From the NCBI GenBank assembly GCA_016840825.1, contig JAEORN010000366.1:1-18821 (forward strand): a DNA stretch of 18,821 nt, given 5' to 3'. This document shows, in pieces, positions 8,618 through 16,288 of this stretch (positions are counted from its first letter, which is position 1; every line of letters begins with the position of its first letter). The notes under the pieces are model-generated. The model was not told where the DNA came from. It ran no database searches and saw only the letters and a program-made list of their open reading frames with translations. The translations under genes were made by a program, and so were the position numbers. Source of the stretch: Candidatus Thorarchaeota archaeon. Lineage in GTDB: Archaea; Asgardarchaeota; Thorarchaeia; Thorarchaeales; Thorarchaeaceae.

Positions 8618-9622
8618 CTATTCTAATGGTACTGAATTAATTCCCTTTCTTGATAGATATCCTGAGAGTACACCAGCATTACTAGTAAAGCAGTATACTA
8701 TCCTAGGATTTACTTTCTCCGCAAAGTCCAGTAAATTCGGGAAATCTGTGTGTGCACTTAATGGAAATCCTCCATTTCTATATTCTCCCAAAGTCCATCC
8801 TGAAAGATTGTAATTCTCCTTTCTACGCTCTAAGTCTTTTGCAAAGGAAGCTCCAACATTCTTTCTGATGTTACTGATCGTATGCCTAGGCGCTGAAGTA
8901 ACAATCGCACAACCTTGTTGTAAAAATGACCTAACATCCTTTGACTCAAGGCTAATATAACGTAGCTCAGTCCCATATTGTTTGTATATTTCTGATACAG
9001 CATCTATTGCTTGATTGCCCGATACCACATCTATGCCACTCTGTGATAGGAGCGCAATTGCTTCTTGTGCCTTCCCCAGCGAATACGCACGAAAGATTGG
9101 CACTCTTCCCGTTTCAATGGATTGGTTGGCCGTTTCAACGATCTCTTTGTGAATCGATCCTCTCTCAGGAAAGATCCATTGAGGTGTTCCGTAGGTAGCC
9201 TCAGTAATTAGCACATCTGCATCAATTGGCACCGCTGCTTTATGCACTATACTATCGATTGCATTAAAGTCCCCTGTGTAAAGCACTGTCAAGCCATCTT
9301 CAAATGCTAGCTTAAACATTGATGAACCAATGACGTGTCCTGCATTCAGGGCTGTGATATAAAGTCCAATTTGTCCTATCGTTTGATTGAATTCTATCGT
9401 ACTGGACTCTTGAACGAGTTTTCCACCCCTTGCATTAAGCGCATCAAAAGTTTCCTGTGTTGATATCACATTTTTTGCGTTCTCTATGTTTCCAATGTGG
9501 TCCGAATGAGCATGAGATAATAATGTAGTTGTTCCAGAAATCCCTGTATCAAGGGCTAATTTCACATCACCGTATCTGAGGAGGATTCCGGTACCATGTT
9601 TAACAACTTTCAGTGAGGTCAT
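8618..9622 (-). CDS. Metallo-beta-lactamase/beta-CASP-like exonuclease, SNM1 or ligase-associated type (COG1236)
   Basis: A 334-residue predicted metal-dependent nuclease. The motif II cluster SHAHSDH gives H37, H39, D41 and H42. AGHVIGSS gives H96 and YTGDFN gives D118. ITEATYG gives E141, the beta-CASP motif A position, and PLSAHTDF gives H291, motif B. The segment RAYSLGKAQEA (178-188) resembles the LGKAQ stretch of bacterial ligase-associated exonucleases. The motif C region near 306-316 (RIVYCFTSNAG) shows no histidine. In this superfamily that favours a DNA-type (SNM1/Artemis) enzyme over the RNA-type CPSF/RNase J. There are no KH domains, so it is not aRNase J or the archaeal CPSF1. 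It heads a reverse operon with an unknown protein and a DUF131 protein. Exact substrate is unknown. Confidence 0.8.
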   Translation of the reverse strand: MTSLKVVKHGTGILLRYGDVKLALDTGISGTTTLLSHAHSDHIGNIENAKNVISTQETFDALNARGGKLVQESSTIEFNQTIGQIGLYITALNAGHVIGSSMFKLAFEDGLTVLYTGDFNAIDSIVHKAAVPIDADVLITEATYGTPQWIFPERGSIHKEIVETANQSIETGRVPIFRAYSLGKAQEAIALLSQSGIDVVSGNQAIDAVSEIYKQYGTELRYISLESKDVRSFLQQGCAIVTSAPRHTISNIRKNVGASFAKDLERRKENYNLSGWTLGEYRNGGFPLSAHTDFPNLLDFAEKVNPRIVYCFTSNAGVLSGYLSRKGINSVPLE

Positions 9623-9793
9623 ATATTGGAACCACTCTTTCCTATTATCATTTGAACAAAAGCCTTTCCGAACTCTAGAAGAGGTATGACAGCTTTCGAG
9701 GTAGTTGAAGGTATACCATGTCTGTGAATTACCACTTATACGTTCATGCGCATTCGTGGCAATCTTCCATGATGCGACATCTTAGATAAGATA

Positions 9794-9800
9794 CTTATAT
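9794..9800 (+). promoter_or_regulatory. TATA-like box (CTTATAT) for the fused binding protein
   Basis: CTTATAT lies 33 bases before the ATG at 9833. The predicted transcript start is near 9822, giving a very short leader of about 10 bases. This supports the ATG at 9833 and makes the in-frame GTG at 9812 unlikely, since it would fall at or before the transcript start. Confidence 0.5.
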
Positions 9801-9832
9801 CGCCGTGAAGTGTGTATAATTTGGGAAATCTC

Positions 9833-12277
9833 ATGGGAGTTTTTGAATCGGGCACAAGTAGTAAGATAGCTGCTGTATTTGTAATTATCATATGTGTTAT
9901 TGGAGTAGGAATCGGCTTTGTCCTTCTCGGACCTCTAGGCGATACGACTACTACAACTACAACCACAACCACCACGACAACCACGACTGGTCCTGTCACC
10001 ACAATCATCAATCCCTATCAAGTAGCAATAGTATTTACAACAGGAGGTTTGGGCGACAATTCGTTCAATGATGCTGCATATGAGGGGGCAACACAAGCAG
10101 CATCCGAAACAGGATGGAATTTCACATATGTCGAACCTACAGCGATAAGTGAATATGAGATCCTGTTACGAGATTTCGCTTCTCATCAAGATTACTCAGA
10201 ACCTTATGATCTGATTATATCTGTCGGAATTGATCAGTCTTCTGCCTTAGAGGCAGTCGCTGGGGATTATCCAAATCAGAGCTTCGCCATTGTTGATACA
10301 TATATCGATAATGCGACTTTTCCGAACATAGCTTCATTGCTGTTCGCAGAGAACGAAGGTTCTGCGCTGGTTGGTGCTATAGCTGGACTCATGACAGAAA
10401 CGAACATGGTCGGCTTTATTGGCGGCATGGATATCAGTCTTATCAATAGATACGCTGCAGGATTCGTTTTTGGGGCTAACTATACAAATTCGAACGTGAG
10501 CTACTCTATCGACTATACAAACGACTGGATAGATATAACTGCGGCTAAGGATCTGGCGGATGAATTGTACGATGAAGGTAATGATATTCTCTTCACGGTT
10601 GCAAGTCGTGCAGGACTAGGAGTGTTTGAGAGTGCCAAGGAGCAGAGTGGAGATAAGTATGTAATTGGTTCGGATTCACCGATGATGCACCTTGGATGTG
10701 AAGACCCAGAAAATCCTGAACCGCCAACGGTATGTATCACTTCTATGATGAAGCAGGTTGATGTTGCAGTTTACGAGATAATCATGGACGCTTACAACTC
10801 TGAGTTCAGTGGTGGAGAGAAGTTGTTCAATGTTGCAAACGGTGGCGTAGACTTTGAGGTGATTGAGGTTCTTTTCACACTGCCATCCTCTGTAATTGAT
10901 GCAGTCGAAGCCCTAAGAACTGCTATTGCATCTGGCGGTGTGCTGGTCCCAGATGATTTAGGTTTCGCAGAGAAGACCTTAGTCGTTATGACACGTCATG
11001 ATGTTGTTGTCCATTCTGTGTTCGAACCTGCCTTTTTAGGTACAGATTATGCACGAAGGCATCTGATCCATGACATTGTCTGGAAGACGCCCAGTACCGT
11101 ATTTTGGAATGATATGATAGACACCGGAGGAGTCGATGTGTGCTGGGGCGGGGACTCGATACTATTTGATGAACTGCTAGACGGTGAACGCCTGCTTCCT
11201 CTAACAAGTCTTCTCATGCAAATGGCACTGGCTCGTGTGAACGACACAATAGCTGGTACTGATATGAAGCGGAACAACTCTGCCAGCGAACCAGTCTGGG
11301 TTGCTGCTTCACTATCTACATTAGGTTTTACAATCAATCATGATTTCTTAGATGATCACTCTTTACCTACTCCAGAAACTTGGACTGACTTGGCAAATGC
11401 AACGTATGGAAGCCTACTTCCGACAATACCAACTATAGGACTGGCTAATGCTCCCGATTCAACCTCAAATGCCCGTATTTACGAGATTATCATTCAAGCA
11501 CTAGGCTGGGATGACGGATGGATTAACATAGCTCGAATGTCAGGAAGTGCAAACATCTATGGAGGTTCAATAGAATCTCAGTCCGCCGTTGAGAATGGTA
11601 ATGTGGGTACTTCAATGTCCCTTGACTTCTATGGCTACTTTACTCAGTCCCGCAATCCCGATTGCGAATATATTGTGCCAGAAGGACAATCTACAGTGGA
11701 TGCAGTCCCTATTGGCATCGCATACAATACAGCAAATCCATATGATGCTGAGGCATTTCTGAACTGGGTTCTCACACCCTATGGCCAGTCGCTATGGCTG
11801 GATTCGAACGTACTTCGGATGCCCGTGATGAAGGAAGCTTTCTATGAACCTCTTGGACTGCTGCAGCCTCAAATGTATTCATCTTTCAATCAGACAGCGC
11901 GGACTACAGGAATAGAATTCAATCAAACTCAGTCGTCGCTAACAAATGCTGCCTTTATCCAATATTTCGGATCAGTTTTCACTAGTGCTCACGATGAGCT
12001 TGTGGAATGCTGGGAAACGATTGTGAATGCCTACTACGATGGGCATATCAATGAGGCAGAACTCGAATACTATGCCGATCTCATGGGTACTCCAGTAACT
12101 GTAAAAGACCCAGACTCTGAAATCGACCGCAAATTCACATTAGAGTATGCAATAGAAATCAATTACGATATGATATACGACAGCTCGTTCGCTGCTGAGA
12201 TAAAGACCCGATGGACGAATGCCGCCAAGCTTCAGTATCTCGATGTGATGAGTCAGGTTATAGCACTGCTACCTTAG
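9833..12277 (+). CDS. Membrane-anchored fusion of a BMP/PnrA-type and an iron-type (type II) solute-binding protein
   Basis: An 814-residue extracellular protein. Residues 11-36 form an uncleaved membrane anchor with no lipobox. Fifteen consecutive threonines (38-52) make a surface linker. Residues ~62-370 match the BMP/PnrA family of type I binding proteins, with GDNSFN at 74-79 and later motifs LIISVGID and VIGSDSP. Residues ~380-814 look like a family 1 or Fe/AfuA-type (type II) binding protein, with FEPAFLGT, a VDVCWGGDSILFDEL segment, a LPTPETWTDLAN segment, and IIIQALGWDDGW. The two folds are unrelated and normally belong to different ABC transporters, so the fusion is unusual. Many NxS/T sequons suit a glycosylated surface protein. 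No permease or ATPase gene lies in the window. It may capture ligands for a distant transporter or act as a sensor; ligands are unknown. Confidence 0.82.
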   Translation: MGVFESGTSSKIAAVFVIIICVIGVGIGFVLLGPLGDTTTTTTTTTTTTTTTGPVTTIINPYQVAIVFTTGGLGDNSFNDAAYEGATQAASETGWNFTYVEPTAISEYEILLRDFASHQDYSEPYDLIISVGIDQSSALEAVAGDYPNQSFAIVDTYIDNATFPNIASLLFAENEGSALVGAIAGLMTETNMVGFIGGMDISLINRYAAGFVFGANYTNSNVSYSIDYTNDWIDITAAKDLADELYDEGNDILFTVASRAGLGVFESAKEQSGDKYVIGSDSPMMHLGCEDPENPEPPTVCITSMMKQVDVAVYEIIMDAYNSEFSGGEKLFNVANGGVDFEVIEVLFTLPSSVIDAVEALRTAIASGGVLVPDDLGFAEKTLVVMTRHDVVVHSVFEPAFLGTDYARRHLIHDIVWKTPSTVFWNDMIDTGGVDVCWGGDSILFDELLDGERLLPLTSLLMQMALARVNDTIAGTDMKRNNSASEPVWVAASLSTLGFTINHDFLDDHSLPTPETWTDLANATYGSLLPTIPTIGLANAPDSTSNARIYEIIIQALGWDDGWINIARMSGSANIYGGSIESQSAVENGNVGTSMSLDFYGYFTQSRNPDCEYIVPEGQSTVDAVPIGIAYNTANPYDAEAFLNWVLTPYGQSLWLDSNVLRMPVMKEAFYEPLGLLQPQMYSSFNQTARTTGIEFNQTQSSLTNAAFIQYFGSVFTSAHDELVECWETIVNAYYDGHINEAELEYYADLMGTPVTVKDPDSEIDRKFTLEYAIEINYDMIYDSSFAAEIKTRWTNAAKLQYLDVMSQVIALLP
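9944..9988 (+). repeat. Fifteen ACN codons: threonine-linker trinucleotide tract
   Basis: Fifteen consecutive ACN codons using all four third bases. Mixed codon use shows selection on the threonine run rather than a recent single-unit microsatellite expansion. On the reverse strand it reads as a polyvaline frame, which is an artefact. Confidence 0.85.
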
Positions 12278-12336
12278 TCTAAAGTGAATGAAATGTTACA
12301 GATAATATGAAAATAGGTTTTGAAGGTATCAAGAAG

Positions 12337-13218
12337 CTATAGGCGCTTTCGATATAGTTTCAGAGCCCATCGATTGGTTGGCTCTCCACAAGTCTTATTG
12401 AAGATCTCAAGAAGCTTGGATTTTTCAGATATCATATCGAGGATAATTGAGTCGTGGCCTTTCTGAGCAAGATGAATGATTGATTCGGTTACCTGCTTGT
12501 GAGAAATCTTAGAGATGTCAAAGAGGATGGCAGATACAACCATCACTTTGCCTAATGAATTCCATCCAACAATATTGTATGGACCTGCAATTGAGCTCAT
12601 GGATTGAAGTGTTCCTGTTGCTTCAGCCAAAGCAATAGATAGCCAAAATGGCGCATGATCAGGTCGCTCCTCTACCTGAACATTCCAAAAGAGCTGCTTT
12701 ATCTCATCAAGTTTAGTTGGTTGGTCATCCCATTGAAGCGGCGAAATTGATAGATTGATTGGAATAGAATACTGTAATCTGTAAAATGTTTCTATTTCTT
12801 TGAAATCATTCTCAATTAGACTATCCTCCGCCCAGCTACTCAATTCATGAGCCAATGGAAAAGGAAGGACTCCCTGATGACCACTTATATTCACAACAGC
12901 ATCTGCTTCTCTTAGAGCAACAGATTTGAAGAAGGGTAGAGATGTCTTGATGATATGTCTTGAAAGACGCTTTCTGTTCTCACCAGGTATTCTTACTGAT
13001 GATAATAGCATACTCATCCTTGTCCTATCTCGAAAGATAGATGAAGCTCCTGCAGGACTATCTCCAAGAAAAGAAACAAAGAACATCGTGTCTTCAAAAT
13101 TCATGTATTTCTGTAGAAGTTGCTTATCATCACTAGGCTCATCGGGCTGATGCAATCCTGTCCAGAGATGTAGTTCCTTTTTTGTTAATCTCCTAGAATA
13201 ATATGGTTGCTCTTCCAT
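12337..13218 (-). CDS. GNAT-like acyltransferase-fold protein, possibly tandem and degenerate
   Basis: A 293-residue soluble protein. The N-terminal half has the strand order of a GNAT acetyltransferase: an FFVSFLGDSPAGASSIF beta hairpin, then MSMLLSSVRIPGENRKRLSRHII, which sits where the acetyl-CoA binding loop and helix occur. That loop reads IPGENRKRLSR rather than the usual Q/R-x-x-G-x-G/A, so cofactor binding may be altered or lost. The C-terminal half again has a strand (GKVMVVSAILFD), a helix and a GNAT-like end (KLYRKRL), suggesting a second copy of the fold. Assignment is by pattern only. I chose the ATG at 13218 because GGTGA lies 8 bases upstream; a GTG at 13233 would add five residues. 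It is divergent from the dehydrogenase operon. Confidence 0.5.
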   Translation of the reverse strand: MEEQPYYSRRLTKKELHLWTGLHQPDEPSDDKQLLQKYMNFEDTMFFVSFLGDSPAGASSIFRDRTRMSMLLSSVRIPGENRKRLSRHIIKTSLPFFKSVALREADAVVNISGHQGVLPFPLAHELSSWAEDSLIENDFKEIETFYRLQYSIPINLSISPLQWDDQPTKLDEIKQLFWNVQVEERPDHAPFWLSIALAEATGTLQSMSSIAGPYNIVGWNSLGKVMVVSAILFDISKISHKQVTESIIHLAQKGHDSIILDMISEKSKLLEIFNKTCGEPTNRWALKLYRKRL

Positions 13219-13304
13219 CCGGGATTTCACCACAATGATGTATACCGTTATTCATTAGCATTAATATCTCATTGCCTAGGGTTTTGGTTCATCCAAACGA
13301 AGGG

Positions 13305-13310
13305 TTTATT
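13305..13310 (+). promoter_or_regulatory. TATA-like box (TTTATT) for the dehydrogenase-EndoQ operon
   Basis: TTTATT lies about 25 bases before the likely transcript start near 13330. A GAGAGGGG ribosome binding site (13331-13338) and the TTG start at 13345 follow. The spacing fits archaeal promoters, but the motif is weak. Confidence 0.35.
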
Positions 13311-13344
13311 GAGATTAGTTGTTTGATTGTGAGAGGGGAATCGA

Positions 13345-14328
13345 TTGAAGTCACTGGTATTAACTCGCGATGGCTTTCAAATTGCTGATACACCTGTTCC
13401 GCCAATCATGCCCGGTGATGTTAGGATTGAGGTTCGTTCTGTTGGGATATGTAGAACTGACATGAAGATCTGGAAGGGGGAGATTGATGTTGAGCTACCT
13501 CTTATTCTGGGGCACGAAATTTCTGGTATAGTTCATGAAAGTACAGTACCTGACATCTCTATCGGAACTCCTGTCACAACTGAGATTGATATTTCATGTG
13601 GAACTTGTTGGTATTGCCGGAATTCTAAAAGACATCTATGTAATGCAAAAAAGACACTGGGTGTTACAACTGATGGAGGACTCTCTGAATACATTGCTGT
13701 TCCAAACGAGCTTATCCACCCTCTACCATTAGGAATTGATTCAATTGAGGGCACTTTTGTTGGCCCATTATCTAATGCCATTGAAACCTATACTAGAGCT
13801 ACAGTAAATGCGGATGAAAGCGTCCTCATCATTGGCACAGGCAAGATGGGCCTTATAGTAGCTCAAGTATTTGATGCATTTGGTGCTGAAGTCTACCTCC
13901 TTGGTGATAATCAATGGCATATGGGAGTTGCTCGTCAGCTTGGGCTTCGCAATATTCTTGATGGCAAATCCGATTGGCGTCGTACTCTACGTGATTCTAC
14001 GAAAGTAGGACCACATGTAGTAGTAGAAGCAACTGGCACCAAAACTGGATTGAACATAGCAATGGAGGTTGTACGTAATGATGGGACTATAGCTCTTACT
14101 GGCCATCATGAAGCTGATTACCAATTGAATCTACGTGAAATGATTTCCAGAGAATTGAAACTCGTTGGCACCTCTCGAGGTGATTATAGAATGGCGATCG
14201 AAATGCTTCAGAAAGGTCGCATAGAGGTCAAAAAGATGATCACAAAGCAATTCCCTCTCGAGAAAGGGATGCAAGCGTTTGAAGAAGCCTCTAAGCCAGA
14301 AGTCGTTAAAGTAGTCATCAATATTTGA
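13345..14328 (+). CDS. Zinc-containing alcohol/polyol dehydrogenase (MDR superfamily)
   Basis: A 327-residue medium-chain dehydrogenase, complete for the family. The catalytic zinc ligands are C36, H57 and E58 (GICRTD and GHE motifs). The structural zinc loop has all four cysteines (C85, C88, C91, C99). The Rossmann nucleotide-binding segment reads VLIIGTGKMGLI. It oxidises or reduces an alcohol, polyol or amino-acid-derived substrate with NAD(P); the substrate cannot be read from the sequence, though sorbitol or threonine dehydrogenase-like enzymes are closest in style. The start is TTG with a GAGAGGGG site. The stop codon overlaps the GAGG ribosome binding site of the endonuclease Q gene 10 bases on, so the two are co-translated. 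Why a metabolic dehydrogenase leads a repair gene is unclear. Confidence 0.85.
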   Translation: MKSLVLTRDGFQIADTPVPPIMPGDVRIEVRSVGICRTDMKIWKGEIDVELPLILGHEISGIVHESTVPDISIGTPVTTEIDISCGTCWYCRNSKRHLCNAKKTLGVTTDGGLSEYIAVPNELIHPLPLGIDSIEGTFVGPLSNAIETYTRATVNADESVLIIGTGKMGLIVAQVFDAFGAEVYLLGDNQWHMGVARQLGLRNILDGKSDWRRTLRDSTKVGPHVVVEATGTKTGLNIAMEVVRNDGTIALTGHHEADYQLNLREMISRELKLVGTSRGDYRMAIEMLQKGRIEVKKMITKQFPLEKGMQAFEEASKPEVVKVVINI

Positions 14329-14338
14329 GGAACATTAC

Positions 14339-15598
14339 ATGAAGGAGTATGCAGTTGATTTACACATTCATTCACTACACTCTATCGGTGTTAGTAAGAA
14401 TATGACGATTCCGAATCTATCTATAGGTGCAAAGAAGAAAGGGATTCACCTCATCGGTACTGGAGACGCTACTCAGCCAGAATGGCTGAAACATATAGAA
14501 AAGACATTGAAGAAGGATGATGGGATCCTATCATATGATGGAGTTGCTTTTGTACCTACAGTAGAATTCGAAGATCAAGATTCCATTCATCATGTAATCG
14601 TCTTGCCGGATTTTGAATCGGTTCATCGCTTGAGGAAACTCATTGCCAAGGATTCTCCCAATCTGAATCATGAATGGGGTGGACGACCTCGTGTAAATCT
14701 GCAAGCGGAAGTCATAGCAGGATATGTTCGCGATGTTGGTGGTATGGTGGGTCCTGCTCATGCCTTCACACCATTCAAAGCTATTTTCAGAGAAGGTAAG
14801 TATGAGAGCATCGAGGATTGTTATAAATCAGAAGCAGAGCACATCCATTTTCTCGAATTGGGACTTTCTGCTGATTCTGAGATTGCAGATTTGATTCCTG
14901 ATTTACGAAGATTGACGTATATCACATCTAGCGATGCACATTCTCCATCGCCTGACAAGATTGGCCGCGAATTTGTTGTTTTAGAGATGAAATCCCCAAC
15001 ATATGATGAAGTTAGAAAAGCACTGATGCGACAGAATGGAAGAAAGCCCTCCTTAAATTTGGGTTTGAATCCCATGCTCGGGAAGTATTACTTGTCCTTC
15101 TGCTCGAAGTGCAGACGAACTGTGATGATTCGAGAAGGCGATGCATCACCATCATTCGATGATCTCAATATCTACATTAGCTGTAAGAACGATTTGGAAC
15201 ATAAGAATCTCCTATCTGATATTCATAAGCGAAAAGTGAAGTGTCCCAATGATGGCAAGTCTCTGAGATTGGGTGTTCGCGATCGTGCTGCAATGCTTGG
15301 CGAAATGGAGAGCAAAAGACCAAACCATCGTCCTAATTATATCCATATCCCTCCTCTTCTAGACATCATACAGACTGCTTTGGGAACTAAATCGAACAAA
15401 GTCAAATCTGTAACAACTCTCTATAAGGCAATGATTGAAAATTCGGGAACTGAAGTTGAGATTCTAACTACTATTGACTCCGAAAGAATACATCGCATCG
15501 ATTCAAAGGTTGGGAAGATGATTGAATTGTATCGAACAGGAAAAATGAAGTATATTCCTGGTGGTGGAGGTAGATACGGTTCGATTATCGCGCCTTAG
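14339..15598 (+). CDS. Endonuclease Q (PHP-family phosphoesterase with zinc ribbon, COG1379)
   Basis: A 419-residue repair endonuclease. Known EndoQ enzymes nick DNA on the 5' side of deaminated bases (uracil, hypoxanthine, xanthine) and abasic sites. The PHP metal site shows as D7-x-H9-x-H11, D43 in GTGD, H84/H85, H141 in PAHAF, and D199 and H201 in SSDAH. A zinc-binding insert follows (C255-x2-C258, C282, C302). The C terminus ends in IPGGGGRYGSI, which I recognise as the family end. The length matches known members (about 420). The second half of the zinc ribbon is odd: it reads CPND where CPxC is expected, with an extra cysteine at 282 in an inserted stretch. The ATG follows a GAGG site that overlaps the preceding stop codon. 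An OB-fold-like gene starts two bases after its own stop. Confidence 0.85.
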   Translation: MKEYAVDLHIHSLHSIGVSKNMTIPNLSIGAKKKGIHLIGTGDATQPEWLKHIEKTLKKDDGILSYDGVAFVPTVEFEDQDSIHHVIVLPDFESVHRLRKLIAKDSPNLNHEWGGRPRVNLQAEVIAGYVRDVGGMVGPAHAFTPFKAIFREGKYESIEDCYKSEAEHIHFLELGLSADSEIADLIPDLRRLTYITSSDAHSPSPDKIGREFVVLEMKSPTYDEVRKALMRQNGRKPSLNLGLNPMLGKYYLSFCSKCRRTVMIREGDASPSFDDLNIYISCKNDLEHKNLLSDIHKRKVKCPNDGKSLRLGVRDRAAMLGEMESKRPNHRPNYIHIPPLLDIIQTALGTKSNKVKSVTTLYKAMIENSGTEVEILTTIDSERIHRIDSKVGKMIELYRTGKMKYIPGGGGRYGSIIAP

Positions 15599-15599
15599 G

Positions 15600-15926
15600 A
15601 TGTTGAGTCTAATGACAGTTGTGAAGGGGACCATAAGGGAAATTGGAAAGAGTACGACAACGAGAGTTGGCACTCGCAAGTGGTACGGGAAAACCATTAT
15701 CGTAATTCAAGATGAGCAAACTCGAAAGACATATTCTATTCATGTGCCAGCGCATTTGATGGATAAATCTCAATTTCTACCTCGTGTGGGAATGCCGGTT
15801 ATAGTCCATGGTTATGTTGAGGAAGCTGAGTATGGTCTCTCTGATTATGTGGTTACTCGTGTAGTTAGTATCAAACGTGAGAATCAGGGGCTTTTGAAGG
15901 TTCACAAGTTCGATGATGAGGATTAG
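15600..15926 (+). CDS. Small OB-fold-like protein coupled to endonuclease Q
   Basis: A 108-residue protein; 104 if the ATG at 15612 is used. Five predicted strands lie in OB-fold order: VVKGTIREIG, KTIIVIQD, TYSIHVPAH, MPVIVHGYVEE and DYVVTRVVSIKR. A basic TRKWYGK segment between the first two could contact nucleic acid. OB folds bind single-stranded nucleic acid or act as assembly modules. Neither ATG has a strong ribosome binding site, so the start is uncertain. The ATG at 15600 begins one base after the EndoQ stop codon and could be reached by reinitiation. The tight coupling suggests a functional link with EndoQ, for example damage recognition or strand binding. That is inference; I do not recognise a named family. 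It ends in a 4-base convergent overlap with a zinc-ribbon gene. Confidence 0.65.
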   Translation: MLSLMTVVKGTIREIGKSTTTRVGTRKWYGKTIIVIQDEQTRKTYSIHVPAHLMDKSQFLPRVGMPVIVHGYVEEAEYGLSDYVVTRVVSIKRENQGLLKVHKFDDED

Positions 15927-16258
15927 TAAAAGGAATCTTTCCTGTTTATGCAGAATTTTGGTGGAGTAACGGATTCTTTGTTGCAATACTTACAGGTGTA
16001 CGAGAAATCCGCTGAGAAGGAGTTTGTTCGATTACAGCTTAAACAATGACCATCTTCAACCACAAGTTTCATTCCTACCTCATTTACACGGCGACTTACC
16101 TCAAAGATTGCCTTGAATAGGAAAGCATCGCCTGGATCTCCTACAGGCGCATCTGGCGATGGGCCTACTATTCGTTTGAGATCCGCTAAATCGATAGGAT
16201 GATCGAAATTCGTGAGCACCGAAATCAGTTGCTTTAACCATGCAGTCAGAATAGACAC
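15923..16258 (-). CDS. HTH/zinc-ribbon regulator-like protein, diverged paralogue
   Basis: A 111-residue protein with the same plan as its upstream neighbour: a helical N-terminal half, then a zinc ribbon with C72-x2-C75 and C89-x2-C92. The segment RRVNEVGMKLVVEDGHCLSC lines up with the neighbour's IRNEAKELLVQPARCGNC, and both end in a short strand after the last cysteine pair. The helix-turn-helix is less obvious here, and a glycine- and proline-rich loop (VGPSPDAPVGDPGD) sits where the turn should be. The start is given as GTG at 16258 but has no well-placed ribosome binding site. The frame stays open upstream to the neighbour's stop, so the N terminus may be longer. It probably follows the neighbour on one transcript (30-base gap). 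Confidence 0.58.
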   Translation of the reverse strand: MSILTAWLKQLISVLTNFDHPIDLADLKRIVGPSPDAPVGDPGDAFLFKAIFEVSRRVNEVGMKLVVEDGHCLSCNRTNSFSADFSYTCKYCNKESVTPPKFCINRKDSFY

Positions 16259-16288
16259 CTCATCGAAGATAATAATTGCTTCAATAAG

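Noticed and set aside
9623..9832. 210-base divergent gap searched for tRNA, small RNA or a short gene
   Set aside because: Only a 13-codon open frame and the TATA-like box at 9794 were found; no cloverleaf or stable stem is apparent.
9736..10011. Reverse frame with a long polyvaline run
   Set aside because: The valines are the antisense reading of the threonine codons in the fused binding protein; low-complexity artefact.
13283..13297. Short inverted repeat TTTGG-ttcat-CCAAA before the dehydrogenase promoter
   Set aside because: Only five base pairs; such repeats are expected by chance, though it lies just upstream of a TATA-like box.
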